Position numbers and translations under genes: made by a program. The notes beneath the pieces are model-generated. The model was not told the DNA's origin and ran no database searches. It worked only from the letters and a program-made list of their open reading frames with translations. 64,000 nucleotides of DNA from Sindora glabra (taxonomy: Eukaryota > Streptophyta > Magnoliopsida > Fabales > Fabaceae): contig CM035235.1 of NCBI GenBank assembly GCA_020226215.1, forward strand, positions 70,457,283-70,521,282, given 5' to 3'. Below, in pieces: positions 50,001 to 63,088 of this stretch. Each line of letters begins with the position of its first letter. Positions within the stretch are counted from its first letter, which is position 1.

Positions 50001-52257
50001 CCTTAAATTAAAAATTAGGAGATTAAGTTAATTAAAAAAAGTTTTAAAATAATACTTAATGTTATTATATCACTAAAGGTATTAGGTAATTCAATAAATA
50101 TTGTAAAATTAGAATGTTGCAATACCATATAAAATCAAATACATTTTCAAACTTAATATGTAGTAATCCTGAGAATATATATATATATATATATTCTATA
50201 AAGGTGGAACAAATAGGGTATCCGGTCATTTTCATTTTTTGCAAATAAGCCTCTTTAAAAGTGGATAATTACTTCACCTTCTTATTATTATTCTTTTTGT
50301 TACGGTAATAACTTAACTCTGATTAGATTCAACATAATATCGATTAACCCCATCTTGGAGCCAATGAAAACACTCAATTTTTGTATTCCAATAAAAGAGA
50401 ATAGAAGTTGGTACTACAATGATTGTGAAATTGACATTTTGCAATGATTGTGTAGTCTAACTAAATGGGAGACCTTATACCTTATCGTAGTGTGCCTCTC
50501 ATTAATGAAAATGAAGCTATAAGAATTTTTGAGACATATATTATTGTAGAAAATGTGCCGTAAAAATTCAAGTTAAATGTATAGAGAAAGAGTGTAGTTA
50601 AAACCAAGAAAAATTGGGTTTTTGACTCATTATAGTGTTTCAATTCAATGATTCAATGAAATGAAGATGAACACGTGAAATTAATTAAAATATATATTAA
50701 GATAATATAATAGTTATACAGAAAATAATATTTACCTCACACCAAGTCTTCAATAGATCTTTCCAATTATTCCACTCCTTTTTTTTGGCATATCATGTTA
50801 GGTGTTAACTCTTTCATTTTATATCGAAAATTAGAAGTTTTAAATATAATACCAATGACATTTAAAATTTTATATTCTAAATTCAAACTAAAAATCTTAT
50901 ACACATGCATGCATGCATTAAATAACTTTTCTATTAAAAAATATATATACTTAAACAAGTTTTCTGTTGAAAGAACACATTAGGGTACTTGTTAACTGCT
51001 TATGTATAATTTCCATTTGGTTTTGTTGATTATAGAATTTTCTTGTTAAATTTTTAAATCATCTCAATTAATAAGGTGATTATCTTTTATTGTTTATATC
51101 TTAAATTTGATTTCTGCCGTTAATATCATCAATGAATTAGATAATTGCAATAAATTTATTATCTTTGATTACTTATATCTTAAGTTTAATTTTTTTTACT
51201 AATATCTCAAAAAGGCTGATAATATGTCTTGATTTTAGAATAAAACAATTATCCACTTCTTAAACTTTTTTGTATAAAAAAATCGCTCATTATTGGGAAG
51301 GTTGTCAAGAAATGCCAACTTAGTGATTAATATGGGTATCAAACCATATATTCATATTCATATATAATAGAAATGTAATTAAATAATTTTTTCCCGCAAC
51401 TCAAAATCAGGCTGAAGATAGGAGAAAACGTTCTTGCATTTTAATATTCTTAAGTTGGAGTTTGAAATTTAGATTTCTAATAATTTTAATTTTAATCGTT
51501 ACTTGTTTTCTTTACGTTTATAAACTAGCCCACCATTTATAGAAAAAAAAATATAAAATCATAAAAACCTTCGGTTTTAGATTCAAGGACCAGACAAACT
51601 TTTTCATATTACTGGGATTTATTGTACACCAGTGCACACAAAAATTATTGTCACGTGATTTATGTATTTTAATATCCATGTTATCTCATTTGATTTGTAA
51701 AAGAACATAAAATGCGTGATAATATTCATGTATAATTAACTTGGTGTAAGTTGTTGTTCCGATCTTATGGTCAATAAAATTATAGATAAATACACAAAAA
51801 TATAATTATTGTAACACAAAACTACAAAAAGTTTTGAATGTGGTGTAATTCGCAATTGTAATGTTAAAATTGTATATAATTACAATTGCAAATTGTGATT
51901 AAAAATCATTATTGTTAATGTAAATATAATCAAATCAGGAAATACAAATGCAATTAATTAATGCTAAGCTGCTTAACGTAAACATAATTAAGAGTTAGAC
52001 ATAATCAAAGTCTCAACAACATGCACAAACCTCAGCCGTAAGATTGGCTAAGTTAAACTCATAATCATTAAACCAAACAGTCACAAATGGCAGAACAACT
52101 TCAACTGTTCTACCAACAAGAAAAAGAAAGAAAGAACAAACTAGAACTAAATAATTAATAGAAAAATATACAAAATTAGTAAAATCCAAATCCCACAAAC
52201 TAGTGATTACTAACAATAATTGTATTAATAATTAGTAAGACTTGATCAAGGAGCCAA
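44006..52257. other. Gene-poor intergenic region between REC-like and VQ genes
   Basis: The first few hundred bases are the likely 3' UTR of the REC-like gene, with A-rich signals such as AATAAGAAAATAA near 44207. The rest is AT-rich, with MITE-like DNA near 49775-49990, short AT microsatellites (48549-48563, 50176-50193), and a slightly GC-richer patch at 48335-48545 with a perfect palindrome. No convincing gene was found on either strand. Confidence 0.6.
48358..48373. other. Perfect 16-bp palindrome
   Basis: CCGTTCATATGAACGG is self-complementary. It sits at the start of a GC-richer patch (48335-48545) that looks promoter-like, with CAAATAAATACT near 48456, but has no ORF downstream. Confidence 0.6.
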
Positions 52258-52878
52258 TTAAGAAGAACTGCAGTCCTTGTCTCGCGGAGAATGCAAAGGA
52301 AACAAGGGCAAAAGCTCAGGTGGCTCTGAACTTCTTGGCGTACTCAATGGACTCCGATGCAAGTAGAAGCCTTTCTCAGCTATGGCTCTTTCTTCTTCTT
52401 CCTTGGGCGTACGTGGACTTCCACGCGCCAAATACATCTCCAATGGCGAAACCGGCGAAGCCATTAGCATCTCACTTCCGAAGCCAATGAAACTCGCTGT
52501 TCCTCCTCTGCTTCGAACGTAAGCTCCATAGGAAGAAGGCGAAGGGCTCAAACTGCAGCTGTGGAAGATGGGTTTTTCTGCAACTCCTACGTTCAGTTCA
52601 AGTTTCCTCGCCGTCTGCCGCCGCTCGTGGAGCTTAAAGTTTGGTTTTTTGGGGCCGATATCGGCCGTGGACGTGGTGGTTTTGTGGGCGTGTGCGGCGG
52701 CGAGTCTTGCAGGAAGAGTGAGAGGGAGTTTTTGAGCGGAGGGATCGTCGGATGCTCCGGTTAGCTTTTGGACCACGGCCCGGAAGTTTGATGGGTCAGC
52801 CTGGACGAAGGTGGTGTTGGGCGTTGCTGGGTCGGATCCATAGGTGGGAGAATGGATGCTGGTGGTGTTGGAAGCCAT
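52258..52878 (-). CDS. VQ motif-containing protein, likely MAPK-regulated (VQ11/VQ31-like)
   Basis: Single-exon gene of 206 codons. Plant VQ proteins bind WRKY transcription factors in the nucleus through the FxxxVQxxTG motif, and many are phosphorylated by MPK3/MPK6 in defence signalling. Here the motif is FRAVVQKLTG at residues 32-41, preceded by TTFVQAD as in the VQ4/VQ11/VQ31 group. A basic segment (KLHERRQTARKLEL, about residues 81-94) follows. There are many SP or TP sites, among them residues 10-11 and 19-20 and a cluster in the C-terminal half (ASPVSP, GSPRTP, HRSPLSTPRS, HSPRDKD), typical of MAPK-targeted VQ proteins. Lack of introns and length near 200 residues are normal for the family. 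A TATA box lies just upstream. The plus-strand frames inside it are shadows. Family assignment is firm, the exact subgroup less so. Confidence 0.93.
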   Translation of the reverse strand: MASNTTSIHSPTYGSDPATPNTTFVQADPSNFRAVVQKLTGASDDPSAQKLPLTLPARLAAAHAHKTTTSTADIGPKKPNFKLHERRQTARKLELNVGVAEKPIFHSCSLSPSPSSYGAYVRSRGGTASFIGFGSEMLMASPVSPLEMYLARGSPRTPKEEEERAIAEKGFYLHRSPLSTPRSSEPPELLPLFPLHSPRDKDCSSS

Positions 52879-52925
52879 GGTTGAGAGGAAGCGGGAAGAA
52901 TATCTGAATTATGAATGCACTATGG

Positions 52926-52934
52926 CTTTTTATA
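52926..52934 (-). promoter_or_regulatory. TATA box of VQ gene
   Basis: The minus strand reads TATAAAAAG about 50 bases upstream of the VQ start codon at 52878. This predicts transcription from near 52900 and a very short 5' leader. Confidence 0.6.
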
Positions 52935-55900
52935 CTAATTAATAAATAAATTAACAATAATAAAGGGGCAGGTATTCCAAACTAAATGCAGCTAAAATTC
53001 TTTTTGAGTTGTGCTTTATGCGATGGTGTGCGGTGGAAGTGTTAGATAGGAGTTTTGACCACATTACCCTTGTTATAATCGATTTCCCAAAATACTTCAT
53101 TATGTAAATTATTTATAGTGTTATTTTCAACTTTATTAATATGTTATATTTTTTTTTTCTCCTTTAGAACCCTTGCACAAATATTACGTAAGATTATATA
53201 ATCTTTTCTCTTTTAACTCCCTCTCGTTCTTTTCACTTTGTTAACTGATCTCACCATATCATATGAGACGAGATTAGTCCTACTAAAACAAATCATACTA
53301 AAAATGAGATATTTAAGATAAAAAGCTTCAAAAGTGAATTATTTAGGAAAATAGTTTTTAAAACGAGGTAATTTGGTCAAATTGTCATGATAGATATCAC
53401 AAGAAAAAGTATTATTTTCAATTATTCGTATTTTAAATTTAAATTTAAACTTTATTATTAATAATTTCAAGAAGGAAAATACTTCTTACGCTCTCTGAAA
53501 AAAGAGTAAATAATCATTCTCATCTAATAAATATTAGGGCCCACAGAAGATGAATGTAGGAAAGGAAGAAAAATTGAGTTTAAGAAAACAAAAGTAGCAT
53601 TACTTTTTTAAAAAGTATTTGAATAGTTCAATATTCAATCTTTAACATTAGAATGGATTAACTTATCATACTTTTAAATTTATTTCACAAAATTAAGATT
53701 TGGAATGAGAACTAATAATTAATATTCTATGAACGTATGGTTTTACTTTTGACATTATGGATTAGGAATCGTAATTAATACCACTAAAAATTAAATGGAT
53801 GCCACCCAAGAAGTGCACTTGTGATTAGGTTGGGGAGAATGCTAAGCCTAAAAGGGGATGCAGGAAAAGTGAAAAGCTCAAGAACTTTGTGCTGACTATA
53901 ACTCGAGATCTTATTTTTATGCTAGCAAGCGAAAATTCATTATCATCAGGTTAGGCGTTAATCTGAGTGTCACTCAAGTTTAATGCAAAAGTCATATAGA
54001 CTTATTATATAAATCTTATTGAAAGAAAATTTGAGATAAAGTATGGTCTAATTTGACTTTAATTAAAATCACATGAAGGCCAACTTCAAAGTGGCCCCAT
54101 TAGCATAATTTCGTTCATAATTTTCTTAGAATGATTGCTATAGTATAAAAAAATACACGAATTAAAATTTAGGCTTTGTTTATTTTCATAAAAATATATT
54201 TTTTTTGTTGAAACGTAATTATAAATTAGTAAAATGATGAAAAATATTTTATATGTTTAATGTAAAAGATAGGAAGTTTGGTGGAAGATAACCTCCCAAA
54301 AAATTTATTTCCATTATTTTCTTTTATTACTATAATTCTATATCATCTTTTTTTTTAATAAAGTATTAAGATAAAATGTTATTTTTTCATTTATATAGAT
54401 GTAAATGAATTTTTTTTACAGAACATATCTTTCAAATTGTCATAAAGTATTTTTCATTAGAAAATATTATTTATATGTATATTGATGAAGTAATGATATG
54501 ATATTTATATTTATAATTTAAAAAATAATTTTTAAAACTATAATAAACGAAATAAAGAATTCACTTTATTAAAATACTAAACTTTAAATCCTAAATTTTT
54601 CTTTGAAAAAATTTGCTTTTTTTAAATTTTTATATTTGATATTAAATAAATAAAATATTTTTATTATATAATTTTATGACAACCATACCCATAGTAAAAA
54701 GTCATCTTGATGCCACAATAAGTGCTATTATAAAAATATGAGAGAAAATTATTATATCCATGGGAAGCCCGTAAGTTTCCATTGGCAAATCACATTTTTT
54801 TTCTTTTTTATTATTAAAAATAATTAAATCATTAAACATATATATATACATACATGCACGTACGTAAAATCAAAGATCGAATTTTAAATATAGATGAAGG
54901 AAGACAAGGTATTTTTAAGGAGTATTAGATTGAGTTAGATAAAAAAATTATTTTTTTTATAAATTATAATTAAGAATTATTTTTTATGTTATATAGTGAA
55001 TTAGTTAAGTAAAGTTAAAAAAATTATATTCATCTATTAAATATTGAATTGAAAATTAGATTAAAGTAAAAATGTTTCCAAATATTTAAAAATTATTAAA
55101 ATCCTTAATATAAAAAAAAATTTGTCCGTAAGGCCTTCATTAACCTGAAAAAAAAAATACAAATATACTCAATTCGTTATTCGTTTCATGAACACAAATT
55201 GCTTACATTACTGGTGATTTTTATCTCGCACATTTTACATGCATAATAATATGCTAAAGGGGGTGTTTACTTTTTACTTTTGCTTCATGAAATCAATTAG
55301 GAGTGGAACTGGTGAAAAAGCAAAGGGGATCCGGTTTGAATTTTGAAAAAGGAACCGTGCATGAATGAAGGGGCAAGCTGGCATTCAATGATGACTCATG
55401 GGAGCTCAGCAAGAGCAAGACATGTAGCAGTATTAGGCAATGCGGTTGAAATTCAGGACGTAAAAAGAGAGGACCCTCCAAATTCTTGAATTAAGTCCAA
55501 GTGATTTATTAAATGTCTATTTCATTCATAATTACCATATTGCATTTTCCTAAACCCTCAACATTATCAACAAATTAAGCTTACTTGACATATTCTACAG
55601 TCAATTATGCAACAATAGATCTTAAAATTATCTGAAATTGGATCTAAGAATATTTTGATAAATATTTTCGCTCTGTATCGTAATTTGTACCTTACAAAAA
55701 AGAGTTCAGGGATGTTGCAATTCTAATGTTCAAGATCAATGTTACAGTTAGAAATGAATAATGAGTGCAAGTGAATATTAAAAAGTCAACATGAATGTAT
55801 TTAGAAATATTTACAATGATTGATGAATGACTTTCAATTAATCAGATATAATCAAATAATCATCATATGATAATTTATTACGTAATGTTCTAAATAAGAT

Positions 55901-56836
55901 GACCATTACACTAAGGGTGATATGATCATTCTGTTATTACTAACTTTTTTTTTTTTGGTTGAAATTGTTGTTACTAACTTTTCATCAAATTACTTATTTC
56001 AAGATTCAAAGTAATTATTTCTAGTAAATTGTATCTTTTAATTTGTTTGTTTTGCAGAAGATTCTTTTTATATTTAAAAAAAGAATATATAATATAATAC
56101 TATAGTGGATGAATATAATTTTCTTTTTAAGATAAATGATATTATTTTTATTATATTTTTACATTTAATATTAAATTAATAAAATATTTTTTATTATAAT
56201 AATATTCTATAATTAATTATAAATATAAATAAATAAGATTATTTTTGTGAAAATTTACGTCAAACTAAAGGTATCTTAATGGGGCAAGGACGAAAAACAA
56301 ATATAGATGGTTAATAATAAGAAATTTTAAGATGAAGGAAGAAGATTAATGATTTCCCCTCGGCTTAATTGTTTGTACATTTTGAAATGCTTGAGATAGA
56401 ACTCATGACCCTTCTAATTAATAGCAGCCACTCGTTGCAAGCACTCTGAGGGTGACAGTAACAGAGAATTATTCACTCACCATAATTCTCAATCAGATTA
56501 AGGCCATCCACCTCTCCCCATGCACATCCCTAACCTAATTCATCCCAAAACAAGTTAAAAGTTAAAAAAGATGCTGCTATTATCATTTAAAATTAATAGT
56601 TATTGTATGAAAATTAAAAAAAAAATTAATTTTAGGAGATATAAATTGTAATTTATTAATATATTTTTTATTAAAAATTAATAAAATTATTGAATACTTA
56701 TTTAGATAATAGATACAATATTTAAAAAAGATAATAAATATAATTTTAGTTTCCTAAAATGACAAGTAAAAAGGAATAAATTTTTTATCTAAGAAAAATA
56801 TTCTTTCTATTTCTTATTATCTGTTATAATTAATTG

Positions 56837-56838
<2 letters not shown>

Positions 56839-56889
<51 letters not shown>
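56839..56889. repeat. AT microsatellite
   Basis: About 25 uninterrupted TA dinucleotides. Confidence 0.97.
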
Positions 56890-56892
<3 letters not shown>

Positions 56893-57208
56893 GAAAATAG
56901 TTTGGTTTGTTTATTCTTAATGAATTTTTCAAAACTATCCTTTAATCCCTTATTATGCACAAAATTTAAAATAGTTAAAAATAGAAAAAGAATTATAAAA
57001 GACTTAGTATGTTGAGATATTTCAAGAAGAATAATGAAATATTTATTAGTAAAAAAGTATGATAGAATTAAAAAATAGTATTTAATATTTCATTAAAATT
57101 TTAAAATTATAAATAAAAATAAAAAATTATTTAAAATATAATAAATAAAAAATGAAAGGAGTATTTGAAAAGAAATGGAGGAAATAGTTATTATTGTATT
57201 AATTTTAA

Positions 57209-57388
57209 CCAAGAAGGTTTCTCAGAGAAGCAAGAGATATCTACGTTGCTGCAACCCTATGGGGTGCAACAGCTCCCATTGTTGGTGTGATCTACATAAC
57301 TCATTGCAACCGCCTTATTATTAGTTTTCTACGTATTTTGAAAGCTCAAGTAACTGGTAATTATGATTTGTTTGAGAATGAAAGATAG
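57209..57388 (+). other. Isolated open frame, possible exon relic
   Basis: The frame is open from a stop at 57206-57208 to TAG at 57386-57388. It has non-random composition, including RFLREARDIYVAATLWG and a hydrophobic stretch. No start codon is present, and I recognise no family. It is locally less AT-rich than its flanks. It could be an exon relic or chance. Confidence 0.25.
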
Positions 57389-59650
57389 AGAGAGTTATAA
57401 CAAAATTAATTTTTTTTTTGGTTTGTTTTGGTACGCAATCCAAAGGGCAGAATTAGAAGAGATGATCCAAAGGAATTGAACTATTACTTATTAAGAATTT
57501 CAATGAAAGTAATTAAAATTCTAGGAAGTTAACATTTGCTTTAAAATAAATTCATAGGAAATTTCCCATTTTAAAATGGTTGAAGCCACCCCACCTTACA
57601 GTTAGGCCTCACCCACTAAAAATTTGTAACATAACTGCCCCTTCAAGTTATGTAAAAAATTTGTATGTCTTTTATAACTTTTATATATGAATGAAATTTT
57701 TCCTTAAGAATCTTTTGATGTAACTTTGAACAATGAAATTATAATTTTTTGTGTCCTTGTTGCACATCCAATTTTTACTCACTTATGAGTTTTTATAAAA
57801 ATAATTTATAAAATTTTATATAAAAATTGTAACATTCATAATCATATGTTATACTTTCGTAAAAACTCAATGTTTTTAATTTGTACTTAAATATAACATT
57901 TATTTCTCTTTTCAAATAGTAGTTTAGTCCTCCTCCCTCATTTTCTATTTTTTTTAACTACCATTCGTAATTAATAGTAATTGATTGGTTTAGTAAAATT
58001 TGAAATTCAAAAGTTTTCATCGAAGGAAAAAAAGTAGAAGAAAAAAAATGAAAAGATAAAAGATGTGTTTAGATGTATTTTTATTTTTTATTTTTAAAAT
58101 ATATTTTTAAAAATAATTTTTAAATTTTAAAAAAATAGTAAATAAATGATATTTGAAGAAGCAAATAAGAAAAACTTTTATTTAATTACAAAACTGGTAT
58201 TAAGAATAAAAAAAAGTTCAAAAAACATATAAAATTTGTTCTTATGTTTTTTTGTGTTTAAAAAAAGAATTTTAGAAATAGATTTTGAAAATATTTTGTC
58301 AAACAAAAATTTTTATTTTAAAAATAAAAAATAAAAAAATATTTTTCAAAATAATAAATAAATAGATCCAAATTTTATAACTAATATTAGATTTCAATAT
58401 AACTTTTTAAAATTATTTCTTTTATATATTTTCTTTCATAATTAAAATTTAAATTTTTCTCTTTTTTTTCCTTTTCACTTTCTTACCGTTCAAGCATAAG
58501 GTTAATACAACAAGATCATTAGTTTCTTTTTTTTTTTCCCCCCCAAAGTTTTGCGCATCAAAATTTTATTATTTTAAAAATATTGATATCCATATATTGC
58601 TAGGGTGTAAGTCCTGGCATGATGTAACTTGATGGGCAACTTTTACAGATGCGTTGTACTACGACGATTTTGGATAGAAACTTCTTATCCAAACCCAAAA
58701 ACATCATAGACTGTCAGAAATTTAATTTAGAGGCTGAGTTTAAGAGCTCAACGCAGAAGAAGAAAGAGGGTAAAGATACCGTGAATATATGCTTCCTTTA
58801 ATATTAAGTGACGCAGTTGTGAGCAAACCTAATGAAGAATATAAGAATAAGCTGTCCTGTTTATGTCTCTAAAAACTGCACGAGAATCAATTTATCTTGC
58901 TACGTGTGACCTTCTGAAGAACCAACACGTGTACATTTCCTAACCATTCCATTATTTATGTATTTATTTATTTATTGGTGAGTAAACCATCCCATTATTT
59001 ATCTGCACTCTGGATTTTCTGATAACCATCTAAATCTAGATCTTAATGGCCAAATCAAAAGTTTTTCTTAGTATGATGAACATTTTCACAACGTCTAACT
59101 ACATAAAAAATTATATGATTACAATAACGTTATATGTATTAAAAATAGAATTTAAATATAAAATAAGTTATTAATTAAATATAAATAATAAAATAAATTT
59201 ATAAAATTTAATTTAATAAATATAATATTTTTGATAAAATTATTATAATCATACCTTTAAATATTTGTGGTGATCGATAGTAATCTTTGATCAACTAAAT
59301 GTGATCATATATTCGAATTAATTAATGTTAATTCATCACATGATTTATTTTAAATAGAGTGATATATCACTTCACTTAGGTAAATCAATGATTTTATTAT
59401 AATCAGCCGGTCGCTAAATCAATTTCTTTTAAGAATTAAGATAATTACATTTATTAGTTAGTAGTAAACGTCGTGACGGCATATTTATGTTTGCGTTAGT
59501 TATAATTGTATCACGTGTCCAACAATAATTAATTTTTTAGTGACACTTGCCACTCTGCCAAATGAACATTTTTTCAAGAATTTAAGATACCAACTTAGAA
59601 CGTACTGAGGTTTATTGCTCTTAATAGTTCATTGTACCCGAGAGATTTCA

Positions 59651-59779
59651 ACGCATAATTATATCGATATATTATTAATTTAAATTATTAAAACTTATTT
59701 ATTTTATATAATAATATTCAAATAAAATAAATAAAATTTAATAATCTAAATTATTAATATATCGATATAATTTGTGTGT
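59651..59779. mobile_element. Fold-back (inverted-repeat) MITE-like element
   Basis: A left arm beginning ACGCATAATTATATCGATAT is mirrored by a right arm ending ATATCGATATAATTTGTGTG. The arms are about 50-57 bases and match nearly throughout, separated by about 15 bases. The whole can fold into one long hairpin. It is non-coding. Confidence 0.65.
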
Positions 59780-60249
59780 TTTAATTATTATTTTATTTCA
59801 CCTTTTAACTTTCAATGTAAAAATAGAAGAAATTAAAAGCACAAGGAGAAGCTTTCTTTTACAGTAAAGAAGGTCACTTGTAGAATCAACTTTTTGAATT
59901 GAGAGTGCGGATGATGCCAATTGGAACATTCAATCATAAAAGCCAACTGTGGAGAACACCATAATTGCTAAGAAGACTACGATGCTTACAACATGTGGAG
60001 TGTTTGGTTAATTAACTTTCTTTAACATTCTTTCCATTTGATTTATTAATATCATAAATAAATATTTATACCTTAATTTGTGCAAAAAAGTTCACCATAT
60101 GTTGTTAATCTGTTGAAGCTTGGGTTTATATGTTTTTTCCCTAAGAAAAATGTACACTTTGTAAAGAAGTGAATATTTACTCTTTTTAATAAATAGTAAA
60201 AATTATAAAATTATAAATCTCATAATTTATTTAAAAAAATAGCAAGAGT

Positions 60250-60349
60250 NNNNNNNNNNNNNNNNNNNNNNNNNNNNNNNNNNNNNNNNNNNNNNNNNNN
60301 NNNNNNNNNNNNNNNNNNNNNNNNNNNNNNNNNNNNNNNNNNNNNNNNN
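60250..60349. other. Assembly gap (100 N)
   Basis: Exactly 100 N, a conventional scaffold-gap placeholder, so the true distance is unknown. The copia element to its right may continue into the gap. Confidence 0.99.
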
Positions 60350-60839
60350 TGTCTAATTTCTTCAACTAAGGATTATTGGTCTCATCTCTACTTTACAACC
60401 CTACACTTAAAAGTTTTAAAAAAATATGAGAAATCTAAATCTAACAACATATCTTTGTTTTACCAATTTTTCTAGTCTCTCTCTAAAAATTGGCCTAAAT
60501 GTCAATCTCATAAAATGGAAGAATTCTCACTCATTCTAGATTATTTATGCCTAATTATAAGATACAACAGGATAATTTTTAAAATTCAAATGATACGAAT
60601 TATTTTGTAAGGTGGCATACCAAAAATAGCAAAATCATAATAAATTTTCTTTGTCAAAAGGAATAACTACCATTATTCAAAATAAAAGTAGAAATCAAAT
60701 TTCTTCTTGAAAAAGGTATTTAAATGACATAATTCTAATTAAAAGTGTCCAAAAGATAAACATAAAGAAAGAAAATGATCTTATGTATTTAATTTTATCC
60801 CTACTTCTTGCTATTTCGAATATAATCTCTCCCGTCTCA

Positions 60840-61690
60840 TTTGAGATCCGCATATTTCTGAGCCCCTTCTTGCTCACGCTTGTTCTTTAGCTTATAACAT
60901 TGAGACTTTTTGTGTCCAGGATCTTGCAATAATTGCACTTGCCTTTAAATTTCTTTTGTTGTCCATTGTTCTTATCACCACTTTTCTTGAACTCAGCCTT
61001 TCCAAATATCTGTGTCTCTGGTTTCTTTCCTCTTTTATTATTTCCACTTGACCTATTATTGGAGTCTTGAGATAAGTAGTTGATGGAATATGGCTATAGA
61101 TTACTTTTCATAGTCTCCTCCTCTTGAGTTACTATAGAAATCATCTAGTCTATTATCCATTCTCCCTCTTGTGAATTATAGGAAGTTCTTAGGTAGCTAT
61201 ATTCAAATGACAATGACTGAAGGACTCTGCAAACCAAAGTACTTTTTTCTAGATTAATATCGTATAATCTTAGCTTATTGTAGTAATGAATCATTTTCAT
61301 AATGTGCTCTCTAACACCCAAAACTCCATCAACGAGTGTTATCAAGCATAGAGAGGTAGTAGATTTTCTGAGTCTTATCAAGCTTCTTGAATTTTTCGCC
61401 AACAGCTTTTATGTACTCCATAGTAGTGTCCTTATTCGGGATACTCTCTTTAATTCCCTTTTCAATAGTGAACTTAATCACTACCAAACAGATCCGGTTC
61501 GACTCATACCATTGGTTATAATAAGTCTTATCTGTAACACTAGACTTAGGTAAGAGATCAGTCGGCTTCGGTTCTCTAAGAGCTAAATCCTGCGTAGAGA
61601 TTGTTAGGTACATATTCAAAGATTCTCTCCATTCATTATAGTTTATTTCATTAAGAGTCCTCACCACAGATAGTTGTTGAAAGATTGAGA
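60840..61690 (-). pseudogene. Copia gag with UBN2-type domain and broken zinc knuckle
   Basis: The N-terminal part (61667-61329) starts VRTLNEINYNEWRESLNMYL, with an NY--W core typical of copia gag. The second part (61402-61145) overlaps it in another frame (MMHYYNKLR-like region, then VCRVLQSLSFEYSYLRT), showing a frameshift near 61330-61400. A CCHC zinc knuckle follows at about 60885-60937: the first two cysteines (CNYC) are in one frame, the GHKKSQC part in another, one base apart. In an active element gag forms the virus-like particle. This copy is dead. Confidence 0.8.
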
Positions 61691-62339
61691 CTAATGCAAT
61701 AGGATTGGAGAAATTATTAATTATGCGTGTACAATATAATTATAACACATGATTCCCAATTAAATAAATCAGTCAAACAACTACATAACTAAGTGGTATC
61801 AAAATTACATGTACCATATGATTTGCCTTGTACAAGAGCCTACATAAAAATGTAATCAATATAGCTATACCGATAGGGGTATAAAAAATATTGAAAATAT
61901 TATAAAACACTGCATGCCTATTCTAAGGTGTTTAAACTCTAAAATTATATTAACAATGTCACACCGATAGAATATATCCATCATTAATACAATATGCTCC
62001 TAGCTATCCTAAAAGAAAAATATTTTATGTAAAATAGTCTTATTATATCTATAATCTATCACTAGTATGAAATAAATAGCTTTAGGTATCTTTATATGTA
62101 AAAATTACATAATTAAGGGCTTAAAATTTATTTAATATATCTATATTTACAATTAGAGAGAATGATAGCACACCAAACTTAGAAAAAATACAAAGAATGT
62201 CCATGAATTTTCTTAGGCTAAAATTCTATAATAAAATATATTTTTATATAATATAAACTTTACAAAATTCAAAATAAATATTTGTTAGCCTAAAACAATT
62301 TTGGAAAAATTACGAATAGGTAGGAAATTAAATTTCACA

Positions 62340-62670
62340 CAAATAGGCCAAAATGTGGGCCCTAAAGACCTGGCGCGTTTCCTACACGCATCTGGATCGC
62401 GCGTGAGTTTTTCCTGCAATATGAAAGATTCAGGTGTCTCTAACGCATGACCTTGCACGCTATCACGCGCGTGGTCCACGCTCATCCAGGGAACAACAGT
62501 TGACTGGGTCGTGACACATGCAAAAATTGGTGCGTGACATACATGTTTGCCGTCAGCAGAAGTTGACTGGCCAGAATTAGGTGCGTGATATTAATGCGCT
62601 CTCTTAGAACATGAATCCTATGCGTGTAAGCAAAAATTGTTCTCCTTCCAGCTTCATTTTGTCCATTCAT
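62340..62670 (-). other. GC-richer leader segment with recurring GCGTG motifs
   Basis: It lies between the primer-binding site and gag of the minus-strand copia element. GCGTG, CACGC or ACGCGCG recurs many times, and two half-repeats (GTTGACTGG followed about 25-30 bases later by GGTGCGTGA) occur near 62500-62590. The open frames 62482-62670 and 62285-62485 are not recognisable proteins. It could be a separate insertion into the leader. Confidence 0.4.
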
Positions 62671-63073
62671 TCATGGCTAAATTTTTAGCCTTTAATGACC
62701 TTTAATGCTTCAAAAAAAACTAATTTTTAATCCCTCTTAATGCTAGAAAAAAAAATTTAACCTATTTTAACACTGATTCATGCATTACCAAAAGGAAAAG
62801 CTTTAAAGAAAATGCGATCTATGGTAAAAAAAAAATTCAAATTTTAATCCACAATATTCACGAGATTTAATACAATCAAACCACAAAATAATATTCTCAA
62901 TATATATAATATCAGGATTCAAGATTTTATTAAAGAAAAATAGATCCAATTGTTTCAAAATAAAAAAAACTTCAACTCTGAAATTTTCATGTACAAAATT
63001 TTTTTTTGAGAAATTTTATGAATCTATCAAGGTAATCAGAATCACTTATAATCATAAATTCATATATAAATAT

Positions 63074-63083
63074 CGCTCTGATA
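63074..63083 (-). other. Primer-binding site of minus-strand copia element
   Basis: The minus strand reads TATCAGAGCG shortly after the LTR end (TTCTAACA then ATTAG), a near-perfect plant copia tRNA-Met site. Confidence 0.85.
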
Positions 63084-63088
63084 CTAAT

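Larger units (their letters stand above)
52979..60249. other. Gene-poor AT-rich region
   Basis: No complete gene was found. The region holds the VQ promoter side, MITE-like DNA (about 54170-54440), a GC-richer patch at 55290-55490 with a 62-codon minus-strand frame of unknown meaning, an AT microsatellite, an unexplained open frame at 57209-57388, a GC-richer patch at 58600-58950, and a fold-back element at 59651-59779. Confidence 0.6.

Noticed and set aside
52242..52764. Plus-strand frames opposite the VQ gene
   Set aside because: Antisense shadows of a GC-richer coding region; no family similarity.
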